Of a stretch of 64,000 nucleotides of DNA, positions 33,823-42,854 are shown one piece after another. The notes below the pieces were generated by a model, which was not told the origin of the DNA, made no database searches, and saw nothing but the letters and a program-made list of their open reading frames with translations. The stretch is taken from assembly GCA_903840415.1 (NCBI GenBank), contig CAIMFY010000096.1, positions 62,001 through 126,000 on the forward strand. Reading direction: 5' to 3'. The position numbers were made by a program, and so were the translations under genes. The stretch's first letter is position 1; each line of letters starts with the position of its first letter. Source of the stretch: an uncultured Opitutia bacterium. Its GTDB lineage: Bacteria > Verrucomicrobiota > Verrucomicrobiia > Opitutales > Opitutaceae.

Positions 33823-36762
33823 ATGAAAACACGTGCTCTGCTTTTGATTCTTGGGTTTCTCGGCGGTTCGGCGTTGGGCTGCGCGGCAGACACGCCGGCC
33901 TCATTGATGGATTTTTCCGCGGCGGGCTACGGCGGAGGTGGAATCACGATTCCTCTCGTGCCAGCGAAATTTGCGGTGACGCCATCTGGAGGCGACGACA
34001 CTCGACTGATTCAAGCGGCCATCGACGCCGTGGGAAAACTGCCGGTCGGCGCGGATGGTTTTCGCGGCGCGGTGCTGCTGCGCGGCGGAACGTTTCGCGT
34101 GGAAGGACAACTGCGCCTCGACGCGTCGGGCGTGGTGTTGCGCGGCGACGGCGCGACGTTGCTCGCGGCTGGCAATTCGCGTCGCACGCTCATCGACCTC
34201 CGCGGCAAAACATCGCGCACCGTCGGGGCCGCCGTGCGCGTGACTGACGAGACGGTCGCGGTGGGTGCGAACACGCTCACGCTTGCCAATACTGATGGGC
34301 TCGCCGTCGGCGCTCGCGTGCTTGTCCGGCGGCCAAGCACGAAGGAGTGGATCGAGGCGATCAAAGCCAACGACTATCCCGTGATCGGCCAGTATCGCGA
34401 GCAACGCCTCGACTGGACGCCAGGTTCGCGTGACATCGAGTGGGAGCGCACGATCACCGCGATCGATGCGGCGACGAAAAGAATCGCGCTCGATGCGCCG
34501 ATCACCACCGCGCTCGAAACGAAATTCGGTGGCGCGACCGTGCACCCCCTCGCGTGGTCCGATCGCCTGCGAAATGTCGGCGTCGAAAATCTCACGTGCG
34601 TGAGCGAAGTCGGCGCGACGAATCCGCTCGACGAGGAGCACGCGTGGATCGCGGTGTCAGTCGGCGACGCGGAAAACGCCTGGGTGCGTCGTGTGAAAAC
34701 GAAGAAATTTGTGAGTTCGTGCGTGTGGGTGACCGACACGGCGCGGGCCGTGACGGTCGAGGATTGCGCGAACTCCGAGCCGGTTTCGGAAATCGGCGGC
34801 TGGCGGCGGGTGAGTTTTTATGTCGGCGGCCAGCAGGTGCTCGTGCAGCGCTGCACGGCCGAGGATGGCTGGCGCGATTTCGTCGTCGGCCACTGTTCGG
34901 CCGGACCGAATGTATTTCTCGAGTGCAAGGCGCTGCGCGCGAATGCCGACAGCGGGCCGTTCGAAAGCTGGGCGAACGGCGCGCTCTACGATCGCGTGTC
35001 GATTGCCGGCGCGGCCCTCGCGTTGGCGAATGTCCGCGAGAAAACACAGGGCGCGGCGTTGACGGCGGCGAATTGTGTGTTGTGGAATTGCGCATCGGCG
35101 GGGCGCATCGCGACCGACAATCCGCCCGGCGCGCCGAATCGCGCCGTCGTCGATGCGAAAACGCCGTCGCTCTATCGCGCGCAGCTCGCGAAACGCGCCG
35201 GGGAGCCCGCGCTCGCCGCGCTCACGGCGGCGACGTCGATGCCAGAGGCCGCGAAAGTGTCGGCGTTTACCGGCCCGGTTCCGGCCGTGACGGCGCGACC
35301 AGTGAAGGCGCTTTCGATCAACGGCGGCTATTTTGTCGTCGGCGGACGCGCGGTGTTCGGCGGCGCGACGGGCAGTGCGTTGTGGCAGGGCCAGTTGATT
35401 CCGGCCCGCGCCCGTCCGGCGTCGGCCGTGACGCGTTGGGCGCCCGGACGCGTGGGCCCATCGGCGACTGAGGATCTCGACGTGCTCACTGACACGATGG
35501 CCGCGCAACGCACGCCGTTTTATTATGCCTTTCCCGGGTTGTGGTATGACCGGCGGCGCGAAGGGCACACGATCATCAAGTGGGAAGATGGCGAAGTGTG
35601 GGGACCGTTTTATGAATCGCCGTGGGCGCGCAGCGGCCAAGGCAAAGCGTGGGACGGGCTGAGTAAATACGACCTGACGAAATTCAACCCGTGGTATTTT
35701 TCGCGGTTGCGCGAACTCGCCGACGACTGCACGGCGAAGGGCTTGATTTTTGTCGGCCAGGCCTACGACAATCACAACGTCGAGGAGGCGGCTGCGCATT
35801 GGGCGGAGTTTGCGTGGCGCGCGGCGAACTCGATTCAAGACGCGGGATTCTCCGAACCGCCCGACTGGGAAAACGCGACGCAGAGCCGCCACCACATCGC
35901 GGAGGAATTCTACGACGTGACGAACGCGTTCCGGCGCGACCTGCACGTGCGCTTCATCAACCACACGCTCGACGTGCTCGGCGACTCGCCGAATTTCGTG
36001 ATCACCGTCGGCTACCAGTTCGCGGGCCCGCTGCCGTTCCAGCAATTCTTCATCGACACGGTCGCGGCGTGGGGCAAAGCGCACGGACGGCACGTGCGGC
36101 AGCAATTGCAAACCAGCAAGGCGGTGACCGATGCGATCCTCGCGGACCCGGCGCGCGCGGCGCTCGTCGACGTGATCGACACGCGCTACTGGCAATACAC
36201 GGTCGACGGAAAACTCTTCGCACCGGACGGCGAGGGGAAACTGGCGTTCCGCGAAATTCGCAACAACACCTTCGGTCGTGAACTCGCGGTGCCGACGAAA
36301 GCGGAATACGCCTACAAAATCGTGCGCGAGTATCGCGACAAGTTTCCCGACAAGGCCGTCATCGCTGGCCACGGCGGCTTCGGGCCGATGCCGGTTTTGA
36401 TGGCGGGCGGCGCGTCGCCGATCAATGCGGAGGGCGGCGTCGGCCGCGCCGGCGCGCCGCGCGACGACGTGGCGTTGCTGAATTTTGTGGCCGAGCGCGT
36501 GGCCGATGTGCTGCCGACGATGCGGCCGGTCGAAGGGCTCGCGGGCGACGCATGGGTCCTCGCCGACGCGGCGCGGACCACAGTGCTGATTTATTCCGCC
36601 ACGGGAGAGGCGATCACTTTGGCTCAGCCGCTCACGGCAACGGCCGTGACTTGGTTCAACCCGCGCGATGGCGAGTCCACGACCGTCCCGCTCAGTGGAG
36701 CGAAAACGATCGCGAAGCCGAGTCACGAGGCCTGGCTGCTGCTCGCGCGGGTTGCGAAGTAG
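33823..36762 (+). CDS. Large exported beta-helix protein with C-terminal (DUF6298-type) TIM-barrel-like domain
   Basis: 979 residues with a signal peptide (about 1-22). Residues about 25-490 form a pectate-lyase-superfamily beta-helix: GGDDTRLIQAAIDAVGKLP, AVLLRGGTFRVEGQLRLD, and WVRRVKTKKFVSSCVWV. Residues about 500-979 look like a glycosidase-type barrel: TPFYYAFPGLWYDRRREGH, PWYFSRLRELADDCTAKGLIF, FINHTLDVLGDSPNFV, and AVIAGHGGFGPMP, ending in a small beta-domain. This combination matches what I recall as DUF6298-containing proteins of Bacteroidota and Verrucomicrobiota; activity is unknown to me. Last gene of the three-gene operon. Confidence 0.72.
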   Translation: MKTRALLLILGFLGGSALGCAADTPASLMDFSAAGYGGGGITIPLVPAKFAVTPSGGDDTRLIQAAIDAVGKLPVGADGFRGAVLLRGGTFRVEGQLRLDASGVVLRGDGATLLAAGNSRRTLIDLRGKTSRTVGAAVRVTDETVAVGANTLTLANTDGLAVGARVLVRRPSTKEWIEAIKANDYPVIGQYREQRLDWTPGSRDIEWERTITAIDAATKRIALDAPITTALETKFGGATVHPLAWSDRLRNVGVENLTCVSEVGATNPLDEEHAWIAVSVGDAENAWVRRVKTKKFVSSCVWVTDTARAVTVEDCANSEPVSEIGGWRRVSFYVGGQQVLVQRCTAEDGWRDFVVGHCSAGPNVFLECKALRANADSGPFESWANGALYDRVSIAGAALALANVREKTQGAALTAANCVLWNCASAGRIATDNPPGAPNRAVVDAKTPSLYRAQLAKRAGEPALAALTAATSMPEAAKVSAFTGPVPAVTARPVKALSINGGYFVVGGRAVFGGATGSALWQGQLIPARARPASAVTRWAPGRVGPSATEDLDVLTDTMAAQRTPFYYAFPGLWYDRRREGHTIIKWEDGEVWGPFYESPWARSGQGKAWDGLSKYDLTKFNPWYFSRLRELADDCTAKGLIFVGQAYDNHNVEEAAAHWAEFAWRAANSIQDAGFSEPPDWENATQSRHHIAEEFYDVTNAFRRDLHVRFINHTLDVLGDSPNFVITVGYQFAGPLPFQQFFIDTVAAWGKAHGRHVRQQLQTSKAVTDAILADPARAALVDVIDTRYWQYTVDGKLFAPDGEGKLAFREIRNNTFGRELAVPTKAEYAYKIVREYRDKFPDKAVIAGHGGFGPMPVLMAGGASPINAEGGVGRAGAPRDDVALLNFVAERVADVLPTMRPVEGLAGDAWVLADAARTTVLIYSATGEAITLAQPLTATAVTWFNPRDGESTTVPLSGAKTIAKPSHEAWLLLARVAK

Positions 36763-36954
36763 GGCGCGCCAGAATCGAGCGGCGATTGAATCGTTCGCGC
36801 GAGCTGCGGTCGAACGACGACGCCTCTGCACGTGACCGTGTCGGCGGCTTTGGTTAACTCGATCCGTGGTCCTCCACGCGCGGTGTGCTTCGGATCTGCG
36901 CTGGGACCGCGGCAGAGGGATTTCCACTGCTGGATCGAACATCTAATGCTGTGC

Positions 36955-36971
36955 AAACTCAGCTTGAGTTT
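36955..36971. repeat. 7-bp inverted repeat upstream of the coiled-coil gene
   Basis: aaactca and tgagttt are separated by gct, 66 bases before the ATG at 37037, in an AT-richer patch than its surroundings. It could be an operator or a small hairpin. The remainder of the 274-base gap (36763-37036) after the beta-helix gene shows no gene I can support. Confidence 0.35.
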
Positions 36972-37036
36972 ATCTAATGGTCGGTGATTATGAAGACCAA
37001 GTCGTTACGCTAGTTAACCCTCAATCTACCTCTACC

Positions 37037-37630
37037 ATGTCTGATCTTGTCCATGCTCCGCAGGAGCCGGAATCGAAGAGCAACCTTTCTTGGATCCTGG
37101 CAGCTGTTTTCGCGGCCGCACTTGTGCTGGTGGCTGCTGCTTTCAATAACTCGGTTCGCACCAAGAACGCCAAGGTGGCCGATCTTCAATCCGAATTGGA
37201 TCAAGCCAAGGCGGCCTCGGTCGCATTGCAGACGCAATTGGATCAAGCCAGAGCGGGTTCGGCCAAACTGCAGGTGCAGGTGGAACAAGGCAAACGAGAC
37301 TCAGATACGATGCAGGCGCAGGTGGATCAGGCCAAGGCGGCTTCGGTGCTGCTGCAGTCGCAACTCACCCAAGCCAAGGCCGCTGCGTCTTCACTGGAGT
37401 CGCGGCTAAATAAAGCCCAGATGGATATCGCCTCGCTGCAGATGCAAAGCGATCAAGCGAAGTCGAATTCGACCTCACTGCAGACGCAGTTGGAACGAGC
37501 TAAGACAGAGTCGTCCAAGCTGCAGGCCCAATTAGCAGATGCGACGGCCAAATCGTCAGACTTGGACGCAAAGCTTACCCAAGCCCAGAGCCAAATCGCC
37601 CAGCTTCAGGCTCCGTCAAAGAAAAAGTAA
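37037..37630 (+). CDS. Small membrane-anchored coiled-coil protein
   Basis: 197 residues from ATG 37037; the frame is open 60 bases further up. An N-terminal cytoplasmic stretch is followed by one membrane helix (about 17-38, LSWILAAVFAAALVLVAAAF) and then a long coiled coil. Residues 50-189 are exactly ten copies of a 14-residue unit (L-Q-x-Q-L-x-Q-A-K-x-x-S-x-x), that is twenty heptads, ending LQAPSKKK. The protein is single-pass, with the rod probably in the periplasm. I do not recognise a family; it recalls low-complexity LPXTG-free stalks and Lpp-like spacers only in form. It stands alone between the pectin operon and kduD. Confidence 0.8.
   Translation: MSDLVHAPQEPESKSNLSWILAAVFAAALVLVAAAFNNSVRTKNAKVADLQSELDQAKAASVALQTQLDQARAGSAKLQVQVEQGKRDSDTMQAQVDQAKAASVLLQSQLTQAKAAASSLESRLNKAQMDIASLQMQSDQAKSNSTSLQTQLERAKTESSKLQAQLADATAKSSDLDAKLTQAQSQIAQLQAPSKKK
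37184..37603 (+). repeat. Ten tandem 42-base (14-codon) repeats within the coiled-coil gene
   Basis: The block begins at the codon for Leu50 and contains ten in-phase units with no insertion. Units vary at several positions but keep Leu/Met at 1, mainly Gln at 2 and 7, Ala at 8 and Ser at 12. The near-identity of units 1 and 4 (DQAKAAS in both) suggests duplication within the array. The unit length equals two heptads, so changes in copy number would keep the coiled-coil phase. Confidence 0.85.
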
Positions 37631-37663
37631 GCGGCGACTCAGCAGCTTCCGTCAGTGAAGGTT

Positions 37664-37691
37664 TCGGACCGGGCAGGTTTTCGCGGTCCGA
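37664..37691. terminator. Candidate bidirectional hairpin between converging genes
   Basis: An 8-bp perfect stem (tcggaccg/cggtccga) with a 12-base loop lies between the coiled-coil gene (plus) and kduD (minus), whose ends face each other 79 bases apart. There is no T-run on either side, so termination is inferred from position. Confidence 0.4.
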
Positions 37692-37709
37692 TTAGGCGAG
37701 TCTTTGCGA

Positions 37710-38477
37710 TTACCTCGCGAGCCAGCCACCGTCGACGGCGACGGTGTAGCCGTTGACGTAGTCGGACGCGGACGAAGCGAGGAAGACGACGGCGCCCTTG
37801 AGATCGTCGGGCGTGCCCCAGCGACCGGCGGGGATGCGGGCGAGAATCGAGGCGCTGCGATCGGCGTCGGCGCGGAGCGGCGCGGTGTTGTCGGTCGCCA
37901 TGTAGCCGGGCGCGATGGCGTTGCAGTTGATGCCCTTGCCGCCCAGTTCGCTGGCGATGAGTCGCGTGAGGCCTTGCACAGCGCTCTTCGACGCGGTGTA
38001 GGACGGCACGCGGATGCCGCCTTGGAATGAAAGCATCGAGGCGATATTAATGATCTTAGCGGTGCCTTGGCGGGCCAGCGCCTCGCGGACGAATTGCTGG
38101 CTCAGGAAGAATACGGCGTTGATGTTGATGCCCATCACGTCGTCCCAGTCCTTCTCGGAAAATTTCTCAAAGTCTTCGCGACGGATGATGCCAGCGCAGT
38201 TCACGAGGATGTCGAGGTGGCTGGAAAATTTCTTTGCCTGCTCGACTATACCGGGGATTTGGGCGCGGTCGCCGAGGTTGCCGGCGATGGTGACGCATTT
38301 GCGGCCCATCGCTTCTACCTGTTTCTTGGTGTCGTCGGCGGGGAGGATGTCCACGGCGACGATGTCGGCGCCGGCTTCGGCGAGCGCGAGCGACATGCCC
38401 TGGCCGAGGCCGCGGGCGGCGCCAGTGACAATGGCGGTTTTTCCGTTAAGTTTGAAGCTGTCGAGGATGGAGCTCAT
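37710..38477 (-). CDS. kduD: 2-dehydro-3-deoxy-D-gluconate 5-dehydrogenase (KduD-type SDR)
   Basis: 255 residues, ATG at 38477. A short-chain dehydrogenase with TGAARGLGQG cofactor loop, NCAGI, catalytic Ser (IASMLSFQGG) and YTASK. The combination IIRREDFEKFSEKDWDDVMGININAVFFLSQ and the C-terminal IPAGRWGTPDDLKGAVVFLASSAS with VNGYTVAVDGGWLAR is typical of KduD, which acts on 2,5-diketo-3-deoxygluconate from unsaturated galacturonate. This links the lyases and GH105 of the window to central metabolism. KduI is not nearby. A relaxed-specificity gluconate dehydrogenase is the alternative. Confidence 0.88.
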   Translation of the reverse strand: MSSILDSFKLNGKTAIVTGAARGLGQGMSLALAEAGADIVAVDILPADDTKKQVEAMGRKCVTIAGNLGDRAQIPGIVEQAKKFSSHLDILVNCAGIIRREDFEKFSEKDWDDVMGININAVFFLSQQFVREALARQGTAKIINIASMLSFQGGIRVPSYTASKSAVQGLTRLIASELGGKGINCNAIAPGYMATDNTAPLRADADRSASILARIPAGRWGTPDDLKGAVVFLASSASDYVNGYTVAVDGGWLAR

Positions 38478-38615
38478 GAGTGATGGAGGATGGGATGTTG
38501 ATTAAGGGGCGAGGATGGGACGCAGGAAACCAAAATCGTGGGGATGACACATGAAGAATGCGCGGCTCGTTAAATTGACGGTCAAAAATTGGGCAGCGGA
38601 AATCACGCGTTTGAA

Positions 38616-40568
38616 TCACTTCAATTTTCCTTCCGCTGTCTGGAGTCGGGCAAGAATTTGACGCGCTTGCTCATCTTCCGGTTTGAGTCGCAAGACTTCG
38701 GTCAAATGAGACTGGGCTTCCTGTTTCCGGCCTGCGGCTAGCAACTCCAAGGCGAGGTTAAAGTGCGCCTCGGAGTAGTCGGGTTGGGCCGCAACGGCTG
38801 CCTCATAGTGCCGAATCGCCTCAATCGAGCGGCCGGTTTGGGAGAGCGCATTGGCAAGATTGTTATGAGTGCGGGCGTCGCGTGGATCGGCCTGCAGGGC
38901 GCTTTCGTAGTGGGCGATAGCAGCCGGCAGTCGGCCGGCTTGGGCGAGGGCATCACCCTGCGTGATGTGAGCGAAAGCGAGGCTGCGCCGCACCGCGGTG
39001 GAGGTGGGTTGGAGTTGCAGTGCTTGCTCCAGCGCAGCGATGGATTCTTCGATGTGGCCCGTCCGCGCCAGTGCGAGTCCCAGATGATACCGGGCATTCG
39101 GCAGCGAGGGCCTGAGCCGAACGGCTTCGCGATAGTGGTCGAGCGCCTCGGTCATGCGGTCCGCGCGCTCGAAGACCACGGCCAGATTGAAATGCGTGTC
39201 GGCGGCACCGGCGTTGAGTTCAAGCGCCTTCGTGTAGGCCGCGATGGCGTCGGTGGTGCGGTTTTCGCGGGAGGCGAGCGTGCCGAGATTGAGATAAGCG
39301 CGGTCGTTGCGTGGGTTGGCGGCGATCGCGCCGGCAATGAGCGACGACTCGCTGCGGTAGTCCTCATTTCGTCGGGCCGTAATGGCTCCGAGCCCGAGCG
39401 CGAGAACCGCCAATGCCCACACGGCGCGCGCGCCGAAAATCGTGCGAAATTCGGCGACGGCCAGCACAACGACGGCGGCGAGGGGTAGATACATTCGGTG
39501 TTCGGCGATTGGTTGCGTGACCAGCGGAACGACGCTCGAACTCGGTGCCAGAATCGCAAAGAAGCAGGCACCCGCAAAACCCGCCGCGGAGCCGCGCCGC
39601 ACGCCGACGACGATGACGATGGCCAGCGTGATCAGCGCGACGGCTTGGGGGACAACCTCCGCAGCGCGGGTCACAAGATCGGTTCCATAATCGATCACGA
39701 GCGGGTGGGGCCAGACCGCCAGCGTCAGATAAATTCCGATCGCGCGGCATTGCGTGAGCAGATAATGCCACGCGCTCACGCCGAGGCCAAATCCGACGGT
39801 GCCGCCGCGTTGTTGCGAAGTCAGCATCAACCCGGCCAGCACCAGCCACGTGCCGGCGAGCGCGAGATAAAATCCGCGGCGGCCGCGCCACGTCGCCCGA
39901 AACGATCCCGCAATGAACGTGCGATCATAGAGCAGAACTGCCAGCGGCGCCGAAACCACGACCTCCTTCGCCGCCATGCCCACCAGGCACGATATTACGG
40001 CGAGCGTTTGCCACTTGCCGCTGCTCGTGGATTCCGCACTGCGGGCGAAACAATAAAGTGTCAGCAGATAGAGCAATCCGGCGAGAACTTCGCTACGCTG
40101 GATCACGCAGGTCACCGACTCCGTCTGCAATGGATGCACTGCCCACAGGATGGCGGCAGTTAGCGCAAGGGGCCGGGCCTCGGCGGCGAACGAGGTCTTT
40201 TCCCAGGTGCGCCGCGCGAGACCGAACAACGCCAGCGCGGCCAACGCGTGGAGCACGACGTTCAGCGCATGATAGCCCCACGGTTGCAAACCGCCGAGTG
40301 CGTAGTTGATCGCGAGCGTGAGGTTGATGAGCGGGCGTCCGGCGGCGCCCGCCGCAAACGGCGGCGGCCGCAGCACGTCACCGAGGTTGGACAAGTCGCG
40401 GATGGTCGGATTGTCAACGATGGCGAATTGATCATCGAACACGAAGGGCGTCGAGAGGGTGTTGTGGTAGGCAGCCGCGGTGGCGAGGACGATGAGGGCG
40501 ATCGCGAACGGCAGGGACGGCCGGTCGCCACTTGGCGGATACAGGGTGCGGGTGGGCGACGCGATCAT
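38616..40568 (-). CDS. Membrane protein with TMTC-like GT-C domain and C-terminal TPRs (second of pair)
   Basis: 650 residues. The N-terminal 400 residues hold about ten membrane helices with FVFDDQFAIVDNPTIRDL (Asp45-Asp46, in the first lumenal loop), GRPLINLTLAINYALGG and HPLQTESVTCVIQRSEVLAG. These three motifs follow the order seen in eukaryotic TMTC O-mannosyltransferases (GT-C fold). The C-terminal 230 residues are about seven TPRs (NDRAYLNLGTLAS, ADTHFNLAVVFERA, ARTHNNLANALSQTG). I infer a transferase using a polyprenyl-phosphate sugar, with the TPRs as acceptor arm. The start overlaps the stop of the paralogue upstream (ATGA). Confidence 0.75.
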   Translation of the reverse strand: MIASPTRTLYPPSGDRPSLPFAIALIVLATAAAYHNTLSTPFVFDDQFAIVDNPTIRDLSNLGDVLRPPPFAAGAAGRPLINLTLAINYALGGLQPWGYHALNVVLHALAALALFGLARRTWEKTSFAAEARPLALTAAILWAVHPLQTESVTCVIQRSEVLAGLLYLLTLYCFARSAESTSSGKWQTLAVISCLVGMAAKEVVVSAPLAVLLYDRTFIAGSFRATWRGRRGFYLALAGTWLVLAGLMLTSQQRGGTVGFGLGVSAWHYLLTQCRAIGIYLTLAVWPHPLVIDYGTDLVTRAAEVVPQAVALITLAIVIVVGVRRGSAAGFAGACFFAILAPSSSVVPLVTQPIAEHRMYLPLAAVVVLAVAEFRTIFGARAVWALAVLALGLGAITARRNEDYRSESSLIAGAIAANPRNDRAYLNLGTLASRENRTTDAIAAYTKALELNAGAADTHFNLAVVFERADRMTEALDHYREAVRLRPSLPNARYHLGLALARTGHIEESIAALEQALQLQPTSTAVRRSLAFAHITQGDALAQAGRLPAAIAHYESALQADPRDARTHNNLANALSQTGRSIEAIRHYEAAVAAQPDYSEAHFNLALELLAAGRKQEAQSHLTEVLRLKPEDEQARQILARLQTAEGKLK

Positions 40569-42811
40569 TTTTCGCGGGGCGGAGTATTCTGCCGGGCGTG
40601 CAACTCGGCGAGATTGTTGCGCGCGCGCTCGTAGTCGGGCCGGAGCCGGAGTGCCGCCTGGAAATGTTGAATCGCTTGCGGGATTTGTCCGTTTTGCGCG
40701 AGGGCGAGGGCGAGATTGTTGTGGGCTTCGGCGTCGTTGGGTCGAAGGCGCACCGTCTCCTGCCAGTGGGGCAGGGCGTCGGCAAGGCGGCCGTTCATCG
40801 CGAAAATGTTGCCGAGCCGGAAATGAACCTCGGCGTCCGCGGGATCTAGGCGGAGGGCCCGGGCGAAAGTATCCGCGGCGCGGGCGATTTCGCCGAGCTG
40901 AAGTTCGACGACGCCGAGCCCGGTGAGCGCCGGGGCGTAGTCGGGCTGGATTTGCAGGGCGTGTTCGAAATGTGCCTTGGCCTCGGGCAGGCGATCGAGG
41001 GCGAGGAGGGCATTGCCGAGATTGTGATGGGTGACGGCGGCGTCGGGTTTTGCGCGCAGCACTTCCTCGTAGCTCCGGATGGCTTCGCTCGTGCGCCCGA
41101 GTCGGAAGAGGGCCGTGCCAAGAGCGTCGCGCGCATCGAGCAAGGTGGGATCAAGATCGAGGGCGCGCTGGAATTCACGGGCGGAAGCGTCGAGCTGGCC
41201 AACGCGAACCTGGATCAGGCCGAGGTTATAATGGGCGGCGGCATCGGCGGGGTGGAGCTGGACAGCGTGCTGCAACCACGCGGCCGCCTGGTCGTTTTGG
41301 CCGGCTTCGGCGAGAGTGGTGGCGAGGTTGATCTGCGCGTCGGCATAGTTGGGTTCGAGGCGGAGACTGGTCTCGTATTCGCGAATCGCTTCGTTGGTGT
41401 GGCCCTGGTCATGCAGCGCTTTCGCCAAGTTGTAGTGCAGTCGGCCGTCGTCGGGCGCGAGTTGCAGGGCGAGTCGATAGTGCCGGACTGCGTCGTCGAG
41501 TCGGCCGGCTCGGGCGAGCGCGTTGCCCAGATGATCGTGGGCGCGCGGGTTGTCCGGTTTTTTCGCCACGGCGTCGGACCAGAGCGTGAGCGCGTCGCGA
41601 TAGTCTTCGTTGCGCAGGACGGTCTCGGTGATCGATGCGAGGGCGACCACAAGCACGAGCCATTTGGTGGATAGCCCGATGACGTGGTAGGCGCCGAGCA
41701 CGAGACCCGCGATGATGGCGGCGAGTGGAAGATACAGGCGGCTTTCAGCGATGGGTTGAAGAACGACGGGCACGACGCTTGAAGTCGGCGCGAGAAGGAG
41801 AAAAAAACACAGACCCAAAAAGCCCGCCGCCGGTGCGCGGCGCAGGAGCAGGCCGGTTCCGCCCAGCAGCGCCACGAGCACCAACGCAGCGGGCAGCACG
41901 GCCAGTGGGTCGTGGACAAACTGCGCGCCATAATCGAACACGAGCGGATGCGGCCAGAGCGTCAACCCGGCGTAGTGAACGACGGCGCGGCTTTCGGTGA
42001 GGATACAGTCGCGCAGGCTCACCCCGTGTTCAAAACCGATCGAGTGCCGGCCGAGCGAGAGCATGAGCCACGCAAGCAGGAGCCAACTCGCGGCGAGTCC
42101 GGCGTAGAACCACCGGCGCGCGCGCCACGCTGCGGTCACGGTGCCGGCAACGAAGATGGCATCGAGCAGAAGGACGGCAACGGGCGCGGTCACCATTACT
42201 TCCTTTGTTGCCGTGCCGAGCCAGCAGCACGCCAAGGAAATCAAGAGCCAGCCCAGCGATGGGCGCGGCGGTTCCGCTGCGCGCAGAAAGCAGTAGAGCG
42301 TGAGCAGGTAGAACAGCCCCATGAGCGATTCCGCGCGCTGCGAGAGATAGGTGACGGACTCGGTGTGCAGCGGATGGACGACCCAGAGCAACGCAATCGC
42401 CGCGGCGAGCCAGCCGCCGGTGGCGGGAGTGAAACGCGCCCGCAGCCGGGGCGATTGCAGCGTGCGGCGCGCGACGCCGAAGAGGGCGAGCCCGGCGAGC
42501 GCATGGATGAGCGTGTTGACGAGATGATAGCCTTCGACAAGTTCGCCGCCGATGGCGTAGTTGAACGCGTAGCTGAGATTGAGCACGGGCCGGCCGCTCG
42601 GGCCGGAATCTTTCGGGGGCGATAACACTTCGCCCAACGCCCACAGGTGGCGAATCGATTCGTTTTTCGCGATCGCGCGCTCGTCGTCGAGCAGCAGGGG
42701 GACGTGCCGGCTGTTCCAATACGCAGCAAAGACGGCGGCGACGATCACCGCGGCGACCAGCAGTGAGCGACTGCGACTCCAAGTGGCGGCAGCGATTTCT
42801 CGGGCGGGCAT
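40565..42811 (-). CDS. Membrane protein with TMTC-like GT-C domain and C-terminal TPRs (first of pair)
   Basis: 748 residues from ATG 42811; the frame is open to 42958 but without a convincing start. It has the same plan as its neighbour: LLLDDERAIAKNESIRHLW (Asp42-Asp43), GRPVLNLSYAFNYAIGG, HPLHTESVTYLSQRAESLMG, about ten membrane helices, then about nine or ten TPRs of 34 residues (AHDHLGNALARAGRLDDAV, ADAQINLATTLAEAGQ, THHNLGNALLALDR). Clearly a paralogue produced by tandem duplication, with more TPR units. The ATGA overlap implies coupled production with the second copy. Function by homology only. Confidence 0.75.
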   Translation of the reverse strand: MPAREIAAATWSRSRSLLVAAVIVAAVFAAYWNSRHVPLLLDDERAIAKNESIRHLWALGEVLSPPKDSGPSGRPVLNLSYAFNYAIGGELVEGYHLVNTLIHALAGLALFGVARRTLQSPRLRARFTPATGGWLAAAIALLWVVHPLHTESVTYLSQRAESLMGLFYLLTLYCFLRAAEPPRPSLGWLLISLACCWLGTATKEVMVTAPVAVLLLDAIFVAGTVTAAWRARRWFYAGLAASWLLLAWLMLSLGRHSIGFEHGVSLRDCILTESRAVVHYAGLTLWPHPLVFDYGAQFVHDPLAVLPAALVLVALLGGTGLLLRRAPAAGFLGLCFFLLLAPTSSVVPVVLQPIAESRLYLPLAAIIAGLVLGAYHVIGLSTKWLVLVVALASITETVLRNEDYRDALTLWSDAVAKKPDNPRAHDHLGNALARAGRLDDAVRHYRLALQLAPDDGRLHYNLAKALHDQGHTNEAIREYETSLRLEPNYADAQINLATTLAEAGQNDQAAAWLQHAVQLHPADAAAHYNLGLIQVRVGQLDASAREFQRALDLDPTLLDARDALGTALFRLGRTSEAIRSYEEVLRAKPDAAVTHHNLGNALLALDRLPEAKAHFEHALQIQPDYAPALTGLGVVELQLGEIARAADTFARALRLDPADAEVHFRLGNIFAMNGRLADALPHWQETVRLRPNDAEAHNNLALALAQNGQIPQAIQHFQAALRLRPDYERARNNLAELHARQNTPPREK

Positions 42812-42854
42812 CAGGGGAAGATCCGGCGGGCCGCACGAGCGAGCGGCCGCGTGG

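Noticed and set aside
34657-36942. 761-residue antisense open frame over the beta-helix/DUF6298 gene
   Set aside because: Composition is dominated by Arg and His, no signal or domain visible; the sense frame has signal peptide and clear motifs.
36763-37036. Possible small RNA or gene in the 274-base gap
   Set aside because: Apart from the 7-bp inverted repeat I see no promoter-terminator pair or frame that can be supported.
37184-37603. Possible CRISPR-like or satellite array
   Set aside because: The 42-base units are in frame, diverged and without spacers; they are protein repeats of a coiled coil.
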